From positions 62,001-126,000 of the forward strand of contig JADJHZ010000005.1 in assembly GCA_016707205.1 (NCBI GenBank): a stretch of 64,000 bases of DNA. The letters are read 5' to 3'. Positions 27,949 through 37,424 of this stretch are shown here, piece after piece. Made by a program: the position numbers and the translations under genes. Position 1 is the stretch's first letter; each line of letters starts with the position of its first letter. The DNA comes from Haliscomenobacter sp. (GTDB taxonomy: Bacteria; Bacteroidota; Bacteroidia; Chitinophagales; Saprospiraceae). The notes under the pieces were generated by a model that ran no database searches, was not told where the DNA came from, and was given only the letters and a program-made list of their open reading frames with translations.

Positions 27949-28410
27949 CTATTGTTCCGGAGAATGAGGCATCTCCGTAGCTTGCTTCTCCCAGAGATAC
28001 CCCCTGCCATGTGTGATGGTACTGCCAAGATATCCCGTCAGCAGAAGCAATACAAATAGTGCCACCGCGATGAAGTTTCTCCATACATTAATCTGCCACG
28101 ACCCCGGGCTATGCCCGCTAAACCGCCAGGCTACTATGCCCAATACGGCAACCAGAATGCCCAGCCATTGGTGCCAGAAAAGTGCCTGCGCCGGGTATTC
28201 TCCTTTTCGGATCAAAATGAACCCCGTGATACAGGCCAGAACCGCAATGGAGGAAGAAATGAGTAAGGTGGTGGGAATAACCGTACGAAAAACCGCATTC
28301 TTGGGCTTGCGGCCCATGCGCTGAAAAATAAGCGCCAGAATCATCATTCCGATGGGGAAATGGACAAGCAGTAGATGAGACCGGCCAAGAAACAGGATCG
28401 CCTCGCTCAT
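27949..28410 (-). CDS. DUF2231-like membrane protein
   Basis: A 153-residue protein with four hydrophobic segments. The first holds SHLLLVHFPIGMMIL, with the His residues typical of DUF2231-type proteins. The last is followed by TGYLGSTITHGRGYL, a pattern known from the membrane domains that precede planctomycete/Bacteroidota cytochrome-c-like domains. No CxxCH haem motif is present here, so it would be a stand-alone membrane domain. The conserved histidines may bind haem (inference). It is 24 bp upstream of fdhD and probably co-transcribed. Confidence 0.6.
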   Translation of the reverse strand: MSEAILFLGRSHLLLVHFPIGMMILALIFQRMGRKPKNAVFRTVIPTTLLISSSIAVLACITGFILIRKGEYPAQALFWHQWLGILVAVLGIVAWRFSGHSPGSWQINVWRNFIAVALFVLLLLTGYLGSTITHGRGYLWEKQATEMPHSPEQ

Positions 28411-28454
28411 GGCTTTAGAGTTTTAGTTGAGCGAAAGTACAACTTTCTTGGAAT

Positions 28455-29234
<780 letters not shown>

Positions 29235-29311
29235 CAACCCCAACACCAACCACCAACCCCAACCACCAACCACCAACCACTAACCACCAACCACCAACCA
29301 CTAACCACCAC
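29235..29311. repeat. AACCACC heptamer array
   Basis: About ten units of AACCACC/AACCACT with a period of seven, one unit one base short. The array borders the poly-G tract on its right and supplies the stop codon of the methyltransferase gene at 29301-29303. Confidence 0.85.
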
Positions 29312-29990
29312 CCCTTACGCCTTCAACCATTCCCCAGGGGCCTTTTTGCAGGGCAATCCGGCAGTTTTGGAAGCCGGCGGATTCAAGCCAGGCCAGGGTG
29401 TCTGCGTAGGTGTCGGGGAAATCGTACTTGGCGTGGTGGTCCATCAGCCCGTCCCATTCCTGGTCTTCGGTGCCGCGAGACTTGGCATAGCGCTCCCATG
29501 GGATAAGGACTTCGTCCAGATAGGCAGCAGATCGCTTGCTGGCAAATAAATCGGCATACGCCAGCCTCCCGCCCGGCCGAAGCCAGGAACGCAGAGACGG
29601 AAACAGCGCTTGTTTTTCCTCCCTTTCCAAATGGTGAAAAGCCAGCACCGCAATTGTCAGATCGGCGCTTTCTTCCTCCAACTCAATTTCCTGAAACATC
29701 CCCTGCACATAGCGGATCGCGTTGGGCCGGCCATGAAAACGTTCCCTACAGGCCTCCAGCATCTCTTCCGAAGCGTCGACCAGCGTAAAGGCCGCCTCCG
29801 GAAACCGCCGCATCAACAGGTCCGTCCCGTTGCCGTTGCCGCAGCCCAGGTCCAGAATATGCGACGGGGTAAAATCGGAAGCTAATGACTCCAAAACGGA
29901 TCCCAACAGCTCCTGATAGTGAGGTACCCAGCGCAAAACCTTGTCTGTATATCCGGATTGCCAGGTGTTGAATTCGTTCGAAATATCCAT
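29301..29990 (-). CDS. class I SAM-dependent methyltransferase
   Basis: A soluble Rossmann-fold methyltransferase of unknown substrate, 229 residues from MDISNEFNTWQSGYTDKVLRW. Motif I is HILDLGCGNGNGTDLLM (about 45), motif II acidic end FTLVDASEEML, and motif IV LTIAVLAFHHLEREEKQ. The frame is open 24 codons upstream, but those are hydrophobic and unlike the family. The last codons (VRGGG) come from the flanking heptamer array, so the true C-terminus may have been replaced. Confidence 0.8.
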   Translation of the reverse strand: MDISNEFNTWQSGYTDKVLRWVPHYQELLGSVLESLASDFTPSHILDLGCGNGNGTDLLMRRFPEAAFTLVDASEEMLEACRERFHGRPNAIRYVQGMFQEIELEEESADLTIAVLAFHHLEREEKQALFPSLRSWLRPGGRLAYADLFASKRSAAYLDEVLIPWERYAKSRGTEDQEWDGLMDHHAKYDFPDTYADTLAWLESAGFQNCRIALQKGPWGMVEGVRGGG

Positions 29991-30058
29991 ATTTATGAAA
30001 ATAACCAGTATCGCTGTAGCAAGGAGACGAGTGATACGGGAGTGGTGTAGGGGCGGAA

Positions 30059-30100
30059 ACATCGCTACCCCGTTACATCGCTACTTCGTTACGCTCATCG
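30059..30100. repeat. degenerate octamer array
   Basis: About five 8-bp units of the form NNCGNTAC (ATCGCTAC, CCCGTTAC, ATCGCTAC, TTCGTTAC and a decayed copy) just beyond the 3' end of the DUF4112 gene. It is a partial relative of the arrays at 30560-30656, 47548-47622 and 59048-59119. Confidence 0.6.
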
Positions 30101-30104
30101 TACG

Positions 30105-30549
30105 TCAAAAGATCCACTGAATCACCTTTCCAACGAGCCATAAAGAAAGGCCAAGAGAAAAAACCATAGCCCCGAGGAGCAGGAAAAGGACCCACCAGGC
30201 GCTGCCTTTGTGCAGCCCTTTTTCGTAATGCTGTTTCAATAAGTGGACGTTGCGCAGGTTGGCCCGGTACCGGAGATCAAACAGATCGCCCAGCAACGGC
30301 ACCGTGCCCACGATTCCGTCCAGCAGAATATTCCCGACCATTTTCACCGCCAGCATGCCACTTCCGCCGTGCCGTGCCATGTACAGGACGAGCACGCCGG
30401 ACACGGCGAAACTCAATACGTCCCCAGCGTAGGGGATCAAAGCCAACCAGGGCGTCCACCCCGAACCGGATCTTGGTAAACGGAATGCGGAAGCGGTTGT
30501 CCAGAAATTCGGCGATGGCGTCAAGCCATTTGATGTTGGGAGCGGTCAT
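30105..30549 (-). CDS. DUF4112 membrane protein, apparent frameshift
   Basis: Two overlapping frames together make one DUF4112 protein. The first gives IKWLDAIAEFLDNRFRIP and FTKIRFGVDALVG; the second continues LIPYAGDVLSFAVSGVLVLY, VGNILLDGIVGTVPLLGDLF, DLRYRANLRNVHLLKQHYEK and a last membrane helix. Removing one base from the A3 run at 30439-30441 (TTT on the minus strand) joins them as ALVGLIPYAGD and yields 147 residues. Family function is unknown; it looks like a small inner-membrane protein with two or three helices. Confidence 0.8.
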
Positions 30550-30559
30550 ACGTTATGTT

Positions 30560-30656
30560 AGGCGTTACGAGGTTGCGAGGTTGCGAGGTTGCGACGTCGC
30601 GAGGAACTATGGATGCCATTACTCCGTAACTCCGTAACCTCGTAACCTCGTAACTT
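30560..30656. repeat. inverted octamer array (GAGGTTGC family)
   Basis: The left arm consists of GAGGTTGC units in tandem and the right arm of CCTCGTAA/CTCCGTAA units; the arms are imperfect reverse complements separated by about 30 bp. It lies between the metallophosphoesterase stop and the DUF4112 start, both on the minus strand. Confidence 0.85.
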
Positions 30657-30668
30657 CATCCAGCCTTG

Positions 30669-31406
30669 TCAAATATACACCACAGTGGTGAAAAGATCCC
30701 CATTTTCCTGGAGATCGATCAGGCGGAAAGCGGGGCGGGAGTGGTCGATAGCCAGAGCATCAGTGTGCTGGGCGATTTGGAAAAAAGTGGACGGGGTAAT
30801 GAACACGTTCGCATTGCGGTGGGCGACCGTTTTTTCTACGTGGTAATGGCCGCAAAACACCTGATAAGCGTGCGGATAGGTTTGAATCAGGCGCTCAAAT
30901 GCCGGTATTTGACGGAACGGGTATTTTTGATCCATAAAGAGAACGCCGGCCGTCATCGGGGGGTGGTGCATAAAAATCAGGGCCAAAGGGCCGGCCAAGC
31001 CATCTAATTGCGCTTCCAGCCATTGCCATTGAGCCGGAGACATCTCGCCCCGCGACGTATCCAGAAACAGGACGGTATGGGGGCCCCATTTCCTGGAAAA
31101 ATAAAGCTCGCCCTGATGAAAGTCCTCCTTCTCATAGCCAAAAATACGGGCCAGCCCAGCCGGGTCGTCGTGGTTGCCCGGAATAACTTCAAAGGGAATG
31201 CCGAGTGGAACGACCAACGACCGCACCCATTCGCACGCCTCGGGGTCGCCGTCGTGGAAACTCAGATCGCCGCTCAGCACGAGATAATCCGGCTTCATGG
31301 CGGCGGCTTTTTCCAGAATAGCAGCGAAATTCCCCCGGACATCCAACCCAACAGGAAGTTCGCCCTCCCGGCCAATATGCAAATCGGTAATCTGAATGAT
31401 TTTCAT
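30669..31406 (-). CDS. calcineurin-like metallophosphoesterase (CpdA-type)
   Basis: Two-metal phosphoesterase, 245 residues. All ligand motifs are visible: DLHIGR (DxH), LSGDLSFHDGD (GDxxD-like), PGNHDD (GNHD), FMHHPP and CGHYHVE (GHxH). The order and size fit the CpdA/Icc group that hydrolyses 3',5'-cyclic AMP, but the substrate cannot be read from the sequence. No signal peptide. It ends beside an octamer-array hairpin. Confidence 0.85.
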   Translation of the reverse strand: MKIIQITDLHIGREGELPVGLDVRGNFAAILEKAAAMKPDYLVLSGDLSFHDGDPEACEWVRSLVVPLGIPFEVIPGNHDDPAGLARIFGYEKEDFHQGELYFSRKWGPHTVLFLDTSRGEMSPAQWQWLEAQLDGLAGPLALIFMHHPPMTAGVLFMDQKYPFRQIPAFERLIQTYPHAYQVFCGHYHVEKTVAHRNANVFITPSTFFQIAQHTDALAIDHSRPAFRLIDLQENGDLFTTVVYI

Positions 31407-31444
31407 GGCGGACGGTTGTTGGTTTTATTCCAACATAACGTCGC

Positions 31445-32062
31445 TCACGCAAAAAACGTATTGTAGATGGTACTGAGTGCCAGCACGAGGAACAACAAGC
31501 TCAGAATGTAGTTGATGTTGCGGGCGACAAACTGAATCCGCTTCTGGATAATCCCGGCGAAGGACACATAAATGGCGAAAAGCAGAAAAGCCCCAGCCAT
31601 GGCGCCCAGCGCAAAAAACCAGTTGTGGGGCGCCTGGGTTTGCAGAATGTCTTTTGCTTCCAAAATGGTGGAATAGCCCAAAAAGAAAGGAATGGCCAGC
31701 ATGTTCATCGCTGCCATCGTCAGGCCCGCCCAATAGCTTTGGTTCCCTCCTTCTTTTAGCTGAAATTGCACCTTCTTCCGCGCCTGCCGGTAGAAAAACC
31801 AGGCCAGCAGAAAAAAAATGGCAATGGCGGCATAAGTTAGGTATTCAATCACCTGCGGGTTATTGGCCAGGAATTTGGCAAACGTCACCGCAATCAGCGC
31901 CTGAACAAAGATCACGCTCGAAGCCCCCAAAATAAACAACAACGCATGCTGCCGGTGGTGCTCCAGGCTGATTTTCAACGCCGTCATGTTGATCATCCCG
32001 GGCGGGCTAAACCCCAGGAACGCGACCACAATCGCCAGAAAAACCGTTTGCAGAATATCCAT
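31445..32062 (-). CDS. LysE/RhtB-family amino-acid exporter
   Basis: Integral membrane protein of 205 residues with about six hydrophobic helices. The N-terminus VAFLGFSPPGMINMTALKIS corresponds to the family G-x-x-x-PGP region. Homologues export amino acids or similar small metabolites; the substrate is unknown. It lies 38 bp upstream of the metallophosphoesterase on the same strand. Confidence 0.75.
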   Translation of the reverse strand: MDILQTVFLAIVVAFLGFSPPGMINMTALKISLEHHRQHALLFILGASSVIFVQALIAVTFAKFLANNPQVIEYLTYAAIAIFFLLAWFFYRQARKKVQFQLKEGGNQSYWAGLTMAAMNMLAIPFFLGYSTILEAKDILQTQAPHNWFFALGAMAGAFLLFAIYVSFAGIIQKRIQFVARNINYILSLLFLVLALSTIYNTFFA

Positions 32063-32121
32063 GATTCTTTTTTGCGGTAAAAATAAGGGGTTAGGGGATA
32101 GGGTTTCGTGAGGTGGGTCAC

Positions 32122-32172
32122 AGGGCGTTGGGGCGTTGGGGCGTTGAGGCGTTGGGGCGTTGAGGCGTTGAG
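32122..32172. repeat. octamer array CGTTGGGG/CGTTGAGG
   Basis: Six tandem 8-bp units alternating CGTTGGGG and CGTTGAGG in the LysE upstream region. The period of eight is exact. No inverted partner array is seen nearby. Confidence 0.8.
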
Positions 32173-32403
32173 GTGCCTGTTGGTCGTAGTCCTCAGACCC
32201 CGCTGGTCGAAAAGGCCTGAGACCGACACCTGAAGCCTCTGACCAAAGAACGGCAGGCGGCAGACGGTGCTCCTAAACTACCTCGCGCCTGAAGATCAAA
32301 TTGCCCCCATCATGCCCATCCTATAATCCTGCAAATCACAGTTCAGACAAAGTAGCAATGTCCCCAATGGCAGTAAATACGCGCAATCTGAAGATTGAAC
32401 GAA

Positions 32404-32425
32404 TGCGTAGACGGAAGTCTACGCA
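32404..32425. terminator. hairpin after the S9 peptidase gene
   Basis: Perfect 9-bp arms TGCGTAGAC and GTCTACGCA close a GGAA tetraloop. It lies 19 bp beyond the S9 peptidase stop. There is no clear U-tract, so it may be a repeat-family hairpin or an mRNA 3'-end protector instead of an intrinsic terminator. Confidence 0.45.
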
Positions 32426-32443
32426 CAACAGGGTTGGGTTCGC

Positions 32444-34810
32444 TTACTTCAGCGTTCGCTCGAACAATTCGAAAATTCGCCGGTATTCGTCGGTCCAGCT
32501 GCTGGGCTCTATGAAGCCGTGGTCTTCCATCGGAAAAACGGCGAACTCCCACCGTTCTTTTTTCAACTCGATCAGGCGCTGGGAAAGGCGCACCACATCC
32601 TGGAAATGGACGTTCACGTCCACCATCCCATGCAGGAGGAGCAAATCGCCTTTTAACCCTTCTGCGAAGTTGATCGGCGAGCTGCGCTGGTAGGCGATGG
32701 AGTCCTCTACCGGGGTATTGAGGATATTGGCGGTGTAGCCGTGGTTGTAGTGGGCCCAGTCGGTCACCGAGCGCAGGGCGGCGCCGGAGCGGAAGGTTTC
32801 GGGCGCGTTGAACAGGGCCATGAGGGTCATGAAGCCGCCGTAAGAACCGCCGTAAATACCCACTTTTTTGGCGTCTACTCCGTATTGGCTCACCAGATAC
32901 CGGGCGCCGTCGACCTGATCGTCGAGGTCTTTGCCTCCCATGTGGCGGTAGATGGCGGTGCGCCACTCCCTGCCATACCCTTCGCTGGCGCGGTAGTCGA
33001 TATCCAGCACGGTATAGCCGTTGTCGGCCAGGAAATGGTGAAACATGAACTCCCGGAAATAGCTGGCCCACCATTTATGCACATTCTGGGTATACCCCGC
33101 TCCATGGACGAAAATCACTGCCGGGCCGCCTTTTTTGGGTTTGGCAGGCCGGTACAACCGGGCAGGAACCATCACCCCGTCCCGGGCTTTGAACCATACG
33201 ATCTGCGGATCACTCCAGGGGTAGCGGTTGAACTCGGGGGTGGTCGATCGGGTCAGCTGCGTAGCCGGGGCGCCGGGGCGGTTTTCCATCCAGTACACTT
33301 CCCAGGGCTTGTTGCTGTAGGAATAGCGGATAGCGAGGTATTTTTCGTCGGGAGAAACGGAGACTTCGTTACTCCCGGCCATGGACGTAATCTTTTCCAA
33401 AGGCCCTCCATGCACGGAAAGGCGGTAGAAATGCCTTTCGTGCGGACCTTCCGCGTTGGCAGTCAGGAAGAAATACTGCCGGTCGCGGGAGAGCCTGGCG
33501 CTGAGAATCTCAAATTTGCCCTCCGTGAGCGCTTTTTTCTCCCCGGTTTCCAGGTCGGCCACATAGAGGTGGGAATAGCCGGTTTCTTCCGACTGGTACC
33601 ACACCTTGCGGGTGTCCATCAGGAACCCCACGTTGCCGGCGCCGCCCGACCAGCCGATACCGGGGCCTCCAACCCAGGCCTCGTCGCGCTGGCGGTCGAT
33701 CAGCCTCATGGCGCCGGTGGGCAGGTCCAGCGAAACAATCCAGCGGTCCTTATTGTCCTGGGAGCGGATCACGAGCAGGGCCCTGCCGTCTTCCGAAAAC
33801 ACGGGCCCGGCGTAGTTCACCTCCCGGGGCTTGTCGTACAGGGGCTTGAACGCCTCCGGGCCTTTGTGGTAATCCTTCAGGAACTCCGGTTTGTCGGATA
33901 TCCCGGGCAGCGTTTTCGGGTCAACGAAATAAAAGGTATCGCGTTCGGTATCGTAGATGCCAAACTCCTGGCTATCCATGGGCGATCCCACCTTGGGTCG
34001 GGAGGGCAGGTTGGCGGTGAACCCCGATTCTGCGACGTAATCCGGCACGTCGGTGCGCTTGGACTCGGCGCGTTTGATCAGTTGGAAGGTAATGAAGCGC
34101 AGGTCGGGGCTGGCGTCAAGTCCTGTTAATTGCTTTGTGCCCGTATAATAGGTCTTCGGACGATCGGGCTCTAAAAGTTTGTTTTGTTTCTCGCGTGCTT
34201 CGCGCTGCCCTTTGCGCCACTCCAGAACCTCGAAGAGGTCCAGTTGCTGTTCGGTCAGCCAGGCCTCCTGGGGGGTAGGTTTTTTCTCGGCGGGCGCCGC
34301 GCCGGAGCGGAAGTCGGTGAGCTGCGAAGTGCTTCCGTCGAGGATATTCCAAACGAACAAGTTGTTGTTGCGGGAGAAAACGACTTTGGTGTCGCCGTCG
34401 GCAAAAGAAGCGCCGCTTTCGCGATCCAGCGTTTGGGTGATGGCCCTTGCCGAGTTGGAAGCGACGTCTACCAGGAAGAGGTCGCCGTTGCGTTCAGTGA
34501 TTTTGCGGGAGACATCGCGGGTATAGGTTCCGCCCGATAGCAGGGCCCGCTGTTCAGCAGCCGAAACTTTCTGAGGCTCGCCGCCGGAAATGGATACCTT
34601 ATATAGGCTGCGCAGGGTATCCATGCCGGGATTCCAGGAGAAATAGATGGTCTGGTTGTCGTCGCCCCAAAAGACATTCTCAGGTAAAAACCCGACAAAC
34701 CGGTCGCCCTGCATGATCTGGCCGATCGAAAGGGAAAGCTTTTGAGCAAAGAGAAATTGGCTGGTCAGCAAACAGCCCAAAAGGAAAGGCAGGTAGGCTT
34801 TTTGATGCAT
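32444..34810 (-). CDS. secreted S9-family prolyl oligopeptidase (DPP IV-like)
   Basis: Exported serine peptidase of 788 residues. Residues 1-22 are a signal peptide (LPFLLGCLLTSQFLFAQ). Residues about 40-520 form the beta-propeller and 530-788 the alpha/beta hydrolase. The catalytic triad is visible: Ser in GIYGGSYGGFMTL, Asp in LLLHGMVDVNVHF and His in FPMEDHGFIEP. It probably trims proline-containing peptides in the periplasm. The upstream region is a 14-bp tandem repeat. The nearest relatives may be DPP IV or acylaminoacyl-peptidase-like; this is not resolved. Confidence 0.9.
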   Translation of the reverse strand: MHQKAYLPFLLGCLLTSQFLFAQKLSLSIGQIMQGDRFVGFLPENVFWGDDNQTIYFSWNPGMDTLRSLYKVSISGGEPQKVSAAEQRALLSGGTYTRDVSRKITERNGDLFLVDVASNSARAITQTLDRESGASFADGDTKVVFSRNNNLFVWNILDGSTSQLTDFRSGAAPAEKKPTPQEAWLTEQQLDLFEVLEWRKGQREAREKQNKLLEPDRPKTYYTGTKQLTGLDASPDLRFITFQLIKRAESKRTDVPDYVAESGFTANLPSRPKVGSPMDSQEFGIYDTERDTFYFVDPKTLPGISDKPEFLKDYHKGPEAFKPLYDKPREVNYAGPVFSEDGRALLVIRSQDNKDRWIVSLDLPTGAMRLIDRQRDEAWVGGPGIGWSGGAGNVGFLMDTRKVWYQSEETGYSHLYVADLETGEKKALTEGKFEILSARLSRDRQYFFLTANAEGPHERHFYRLSVHGGPLEKITSMAGSNEVSVSPDEKYLAIRYSYSNKPWEVYWMENRPGAPATQLTRSTTPEFNRYPWSDPQIVWFKARDGVMVPARLYRPAKPKKGGPAVIFVHGAGYTQNVHKWWASYFREFMFHHFLADNGYTVLDIDYRASEGYGREWRTAIYRHMGGKDLDDQVDGARYLVSQYGVDAKKVGIYGGSYGGFMTLMALFNAPETFRSGAALRSVTDWAHYNHGYTANILNTPVEDSIAYQRSSPINFAEGLKGDLLLLHGMVDVNVHFQDVVRLSQRLIELKKERWEFAVFPMEDHGFIEPSSWTDEYRRIFELFERTLK

Positions 34811-34855
34811 AACGCGATTTTTTTGGGGAAAATAGGAATTTTTTACGAATCCCCT

Positions 34856-34939
34856 GGCGTGCGGCTTCTGGCGTGCGGCTTCTGGCGCGAGGCTTCTGGC
34901 GCGAGGCTCCTGCCTCCTGCCTCCTGGCGCGAGGCTCCT
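34856..34939. repeat. six 14-bp tandem repeats (two heptamers each)
   Basis: Units are GGCGTGCGGCTTCT (twice), GGCGCGAGGCTTCT, GGCGCGAGGCTCCT, GCCTCCTGCCTCCT and GGCGCGAGGCTCCT. Unit five consists of two identical heptamers, showing that the basic period is seven. Confidence 0.85.
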
Positions 34940-34945
34940 GTTCGC

Positions 34946-34994
34946 CGAAATCCTCAGATTTCGTGCGAAACTATCCGCCGGTCCCCCGACCGGC
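34946..34994. repeat. two tandem small hairpins
   Basis: CGAAATC-CTCA-GATTTCG (34946-34963) and GCCGGTC-CCCC-GACCGGC (34977-34994) are both perfect 7-bp-arm hairpins with 4-base loops, 13 bp apart. The arm length again equals seven. Confidence 0.6.
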
Positions 34995-35175
34995 GTCCAC
35001 CCTGGCGCGAGGCCCCTGTCTCGTGCCCTGTACCTCCTTGAGGCTCTGCCTCAACCCGTTTCATGCCCAGGATTAACCGACTTTCTTTTTCTCCCAACGC
35101 CCCAAAATGCCTATCTTTAGCCGAGTCAGTTTTGAAAATCCGTTCATTCGTTATTCACATAAACTACTTCCAACC

Positions 35176-35625
35176 ATGATCATTGACACCATTCAAAATG
35201 CAGAGAAATACCGCTCCCTGCACCCGTTGTTTGAACGCGCTTTCGGGTTTATCCGGGAAAGCAATCCGGCAAACATGGCCGACGGCAAAGGCGATATTGC
35301 CGACGGACTGAAAAGCATCGTCAGCACTGCGGCGGGCAAGGCCAGGGAAGAAAGCCTCAAAAAGTTCGAATGCCACGATAAGCACATCGACATTCAGTTT
35401 TGCATCGACGGGCAGGAGACCATCGGCTGGAAACCCCGTTCCGCCTGCGCGCTTCCCAATGGGGATTACAACGAAGAGAAAGACGTTCGCTTTTTCAGCG
35501 ATCAGCCCGATACCTTCTTCCAGCTCACCGGAGGTCAGTTTGCGGTCTTTTTCCCCGAAGACGTACACGCGCCCATGATCGGCGACGGAGAGATCAAGAA
35601 GATGGTGATCAAGGTGAGGATCTGA
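35176..35625 (+). CDS. YhcH/YjgK/YiaL (DUF386) family protein
   Basis: Cupin-like protein of 149 residues from MIIDTIQNAEKYRSLHPLF. Metal-binding positions are visible in ECHDKHIDIQFCIDGQE and VFFPEDVHAPMIGDG. The family includes sugar anomerase-like and biofilm-linked proteins (YhcH, TabA, YiaL), and homologues are often tied to sialic-acid or beta-galactoside use. The frame is open 23 codons earlier, but the ATG at 35176 gives the family start. Confidence 0.85.
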   Translation: MIIDTIQNAEKYRSLHPLFERAFGFIRESNPANMADGKGDIADGLKSIVSTAAGKAREESLKKFECHDKHIDIQFCIDGQETIGWKPRSACALPNGDYNEEKDVRFFSDQPDTFFQLTGGQFAVFFPEDVHAPMIGDGEIKKMVIKVRI

Positions 35626-35697
35626 GTGGGCTTGAGAACGCAGTTGTACATGCAAAAAAAACCATACTACCGGATATTTTCGTTTTTCCGGGCATCC

Positions 35698-35730
35698 AGA
35701 CCTTCCAGGTTTGCCAAACCTGGAAGGTCT
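35698..35730. repeat. perfect 15-bp-arm palindrome
   Basis: Arms AGACCTTCCAGGTTT and AAACCTGGAAGGTCT flank a GCC loop between the YhcH stop and the sulfatase start. It could terminate YhcH transcription (a short T-rich stretch follows) but looks like a dispersed palindromic repeat. Confidence 0.7.
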
Positions 35731-35786
35731 TATTCCAAAAATGCCCAGTAGTGTGCGAAAAACCTACCTTGGGGAAAAAATCGCCA

Positions 35787-37354
35787 ATGACCTTTAAAAA
35801 GGCTGTTTACCTGACGCTCTGGATGGCTATCGGGGCTCTTGCTCCCAATTCCCTGACGGGGCAGCGCCCCTTGAACGTCGTTGTATTCCTCGTAGATGAC
35901 CTGGGCTGGCAGGATACCTCCTTCCCTTTTGCCGATTCCGCGACGGCGCTCAACCGGCGTTTCCGGACGCCCAACATGGAGCGCCTGGCCCGGATGGGCA
36001 CCGCCTTTCCAAACGCTTACGCCACCCCGGTCTGCACGCCGTCGAGGGTCAGTTTCCTGACCGGCGCCAACGTTGTGCGCCATCATGTGACGAACTGGAC
36101 CAACGTCCTGCCGGATACCCATACCGACTACCCGGACTCCCTCCTCGGACAGGTGGACTGGAATCTGAACGGCCTCGATCCTTCGGGGCGGCAGCACCGA
36201 GCCTTCCACGCTACTCCCCTACCCCAACTCCTGAGGGACGCCGGCTACTACACCATCCTCGCCGGAAAAGCCCATTTTGGCCCGTATACCACTCCCGGGA
36301 GCGACCCGCTCAACCTGGGTTTCATGGTCAATATTGCAGGTACTGCTGCCGGCCATCCGGGCAGTTACCTTCCGGAAAAACGCTACCGCGCCAATGCCCA
36401 GGACACCCTCAGGGGCGTCCGCGGACTGGATGCCTACCATAGCAAAGGCGATTTTTTGACGGAGGCGCTCACCCGGGAGGCGCTGTCCGCCCTGGCTGTT
36501 CCCGTTGCTTCCAGGAAGCCGTTTTTTCTGTATCTTTCCCATTATGCCGTTCATACGCCGCTGGAACGGGATTCCCGGTTTGTTCAGCCTTATCTGGATC
36601 AGGGCCTTCCGCCGGCGGAGGCCAATTATGCCGCCCTGATCGAGGGCATGGACAAAAGCCTGGGCGATGTACTCGACTATCTGGAATCCAAAGGACTATT
36701 GCAGGAAACGGCGGTGCTGTTTCTCTCCGACAACGGCGGTTTGAGCCTTGCCCCTCCCCGGGCCCAGCCCATGCACACCCACAACCTGCCTTTGCGCATG
36801 GGAAAAGGGTCGGTATACGAAGGCGGCATCCGCGTGCCGCTCCTGGCCTATGCCCCCGGGCTATCCCAACCCGGTGGAAAATGCCGGCGGCTCGTTGCCG
36901 CCGAGGACCTGTTCCCGACAGTCCTCGAACTGGCCGGTATCCGCAGGCCAAAGACTATCCAGGAAGTAGATGGCCGCTCCTTTGCCCCCATATCCTTCAG
37001 CCTGCCCACCCGTCGCCAAACCAGCGCTTGCTCGTCTGGCACTACCCGCATAACTGGACCAACATCGACCAGCAGGGCGTCGCCTGGGGCAGCGCCATCC
37101 GGCAAGGGGACTGGAAGCTGGTCTATTTCCACAAAACCCAGCAATGCGAGCTGTACCAACTCGCCCGAGACCCTGGAGAACAAAACAACCTGCTGGAAAC
37201 CTACCCTCGAAAAGCCCTGCGCCTGGCCAAACTGCTCCGCAACATCCTGGTCCGGAATCACGCGCCCTGGCCGGTGAATAAAGATACCAAAGTAGCGGTA
37301 CCCTGGCCGGATGAGGCGGTGAAGGCCTCCACCGCGCGCCTCCCGGCTTCGTGA
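35787..37354 (+). CDS. secreted sulfatase, apparent frameshift
   Basis: Type I sulfatase that hydrolyses sulfate esters, with a signal peptide at residues 1-27 (MTFKKAVYLTLWMAIGALAP). The metal site VVVFLVDDLGWQDT and the formylglycine motif CTPSR in ATPVCTPSRVSFLTG are present; LSDNGG provides further ligands. The first frame fails after DGRSFAP; adding one C to the C5 run at 36985-36989 joins it to the frame ending HYPHNWTNIDQQGVAW ... GDWKLVYFHKTQQCELYQLA, the normal sulfatase end. The repaired protein is about 522 residues. The substrate (polysaccharide or other) is unknown. Confidence 0.85.
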
Positions 37355-37424
37355 ATAAGAGGTTGCTTTGCTTCCTGCCGCAAAACCAGGCGGAGGACAG
37401 GATAAATAATTGAATACCAGCGCC

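Larger units (their letters stand above)
32063..32443. other. intergenic region with octamer array and small hairpins
   Basis: About 380 bp with no credible gene between the S9 peptidase stop and the LysE start. It contains an 8-bp tandem array at about 32122-32172, degenerate palindromic words around 32190-32240 and a hairpin at 32404-32425. Confidence 0.6.
34811..35175. other. repeat-rich gap between divergent genes
   Basis: This 365 bp gap separates the S9 peptidase (minus) from the YhcH gene (plus). It holds six 14-bp repeats (34856-34939), two small perfect hairpins (34946-34963 and 34977-34994), a further degenerate repeat unit near 35004-35017 and a -7-like TATCTTTA at about 35112 that could serve the YhcH gene. 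Confidence 0.6.

Noticed and set aside
35400..35786. Upstream extension of the sulfatase frame
   Set aside because: It overlaps the YhcH gene in another frame and the palindrome at 35698; the signal peptide begins at 35787.
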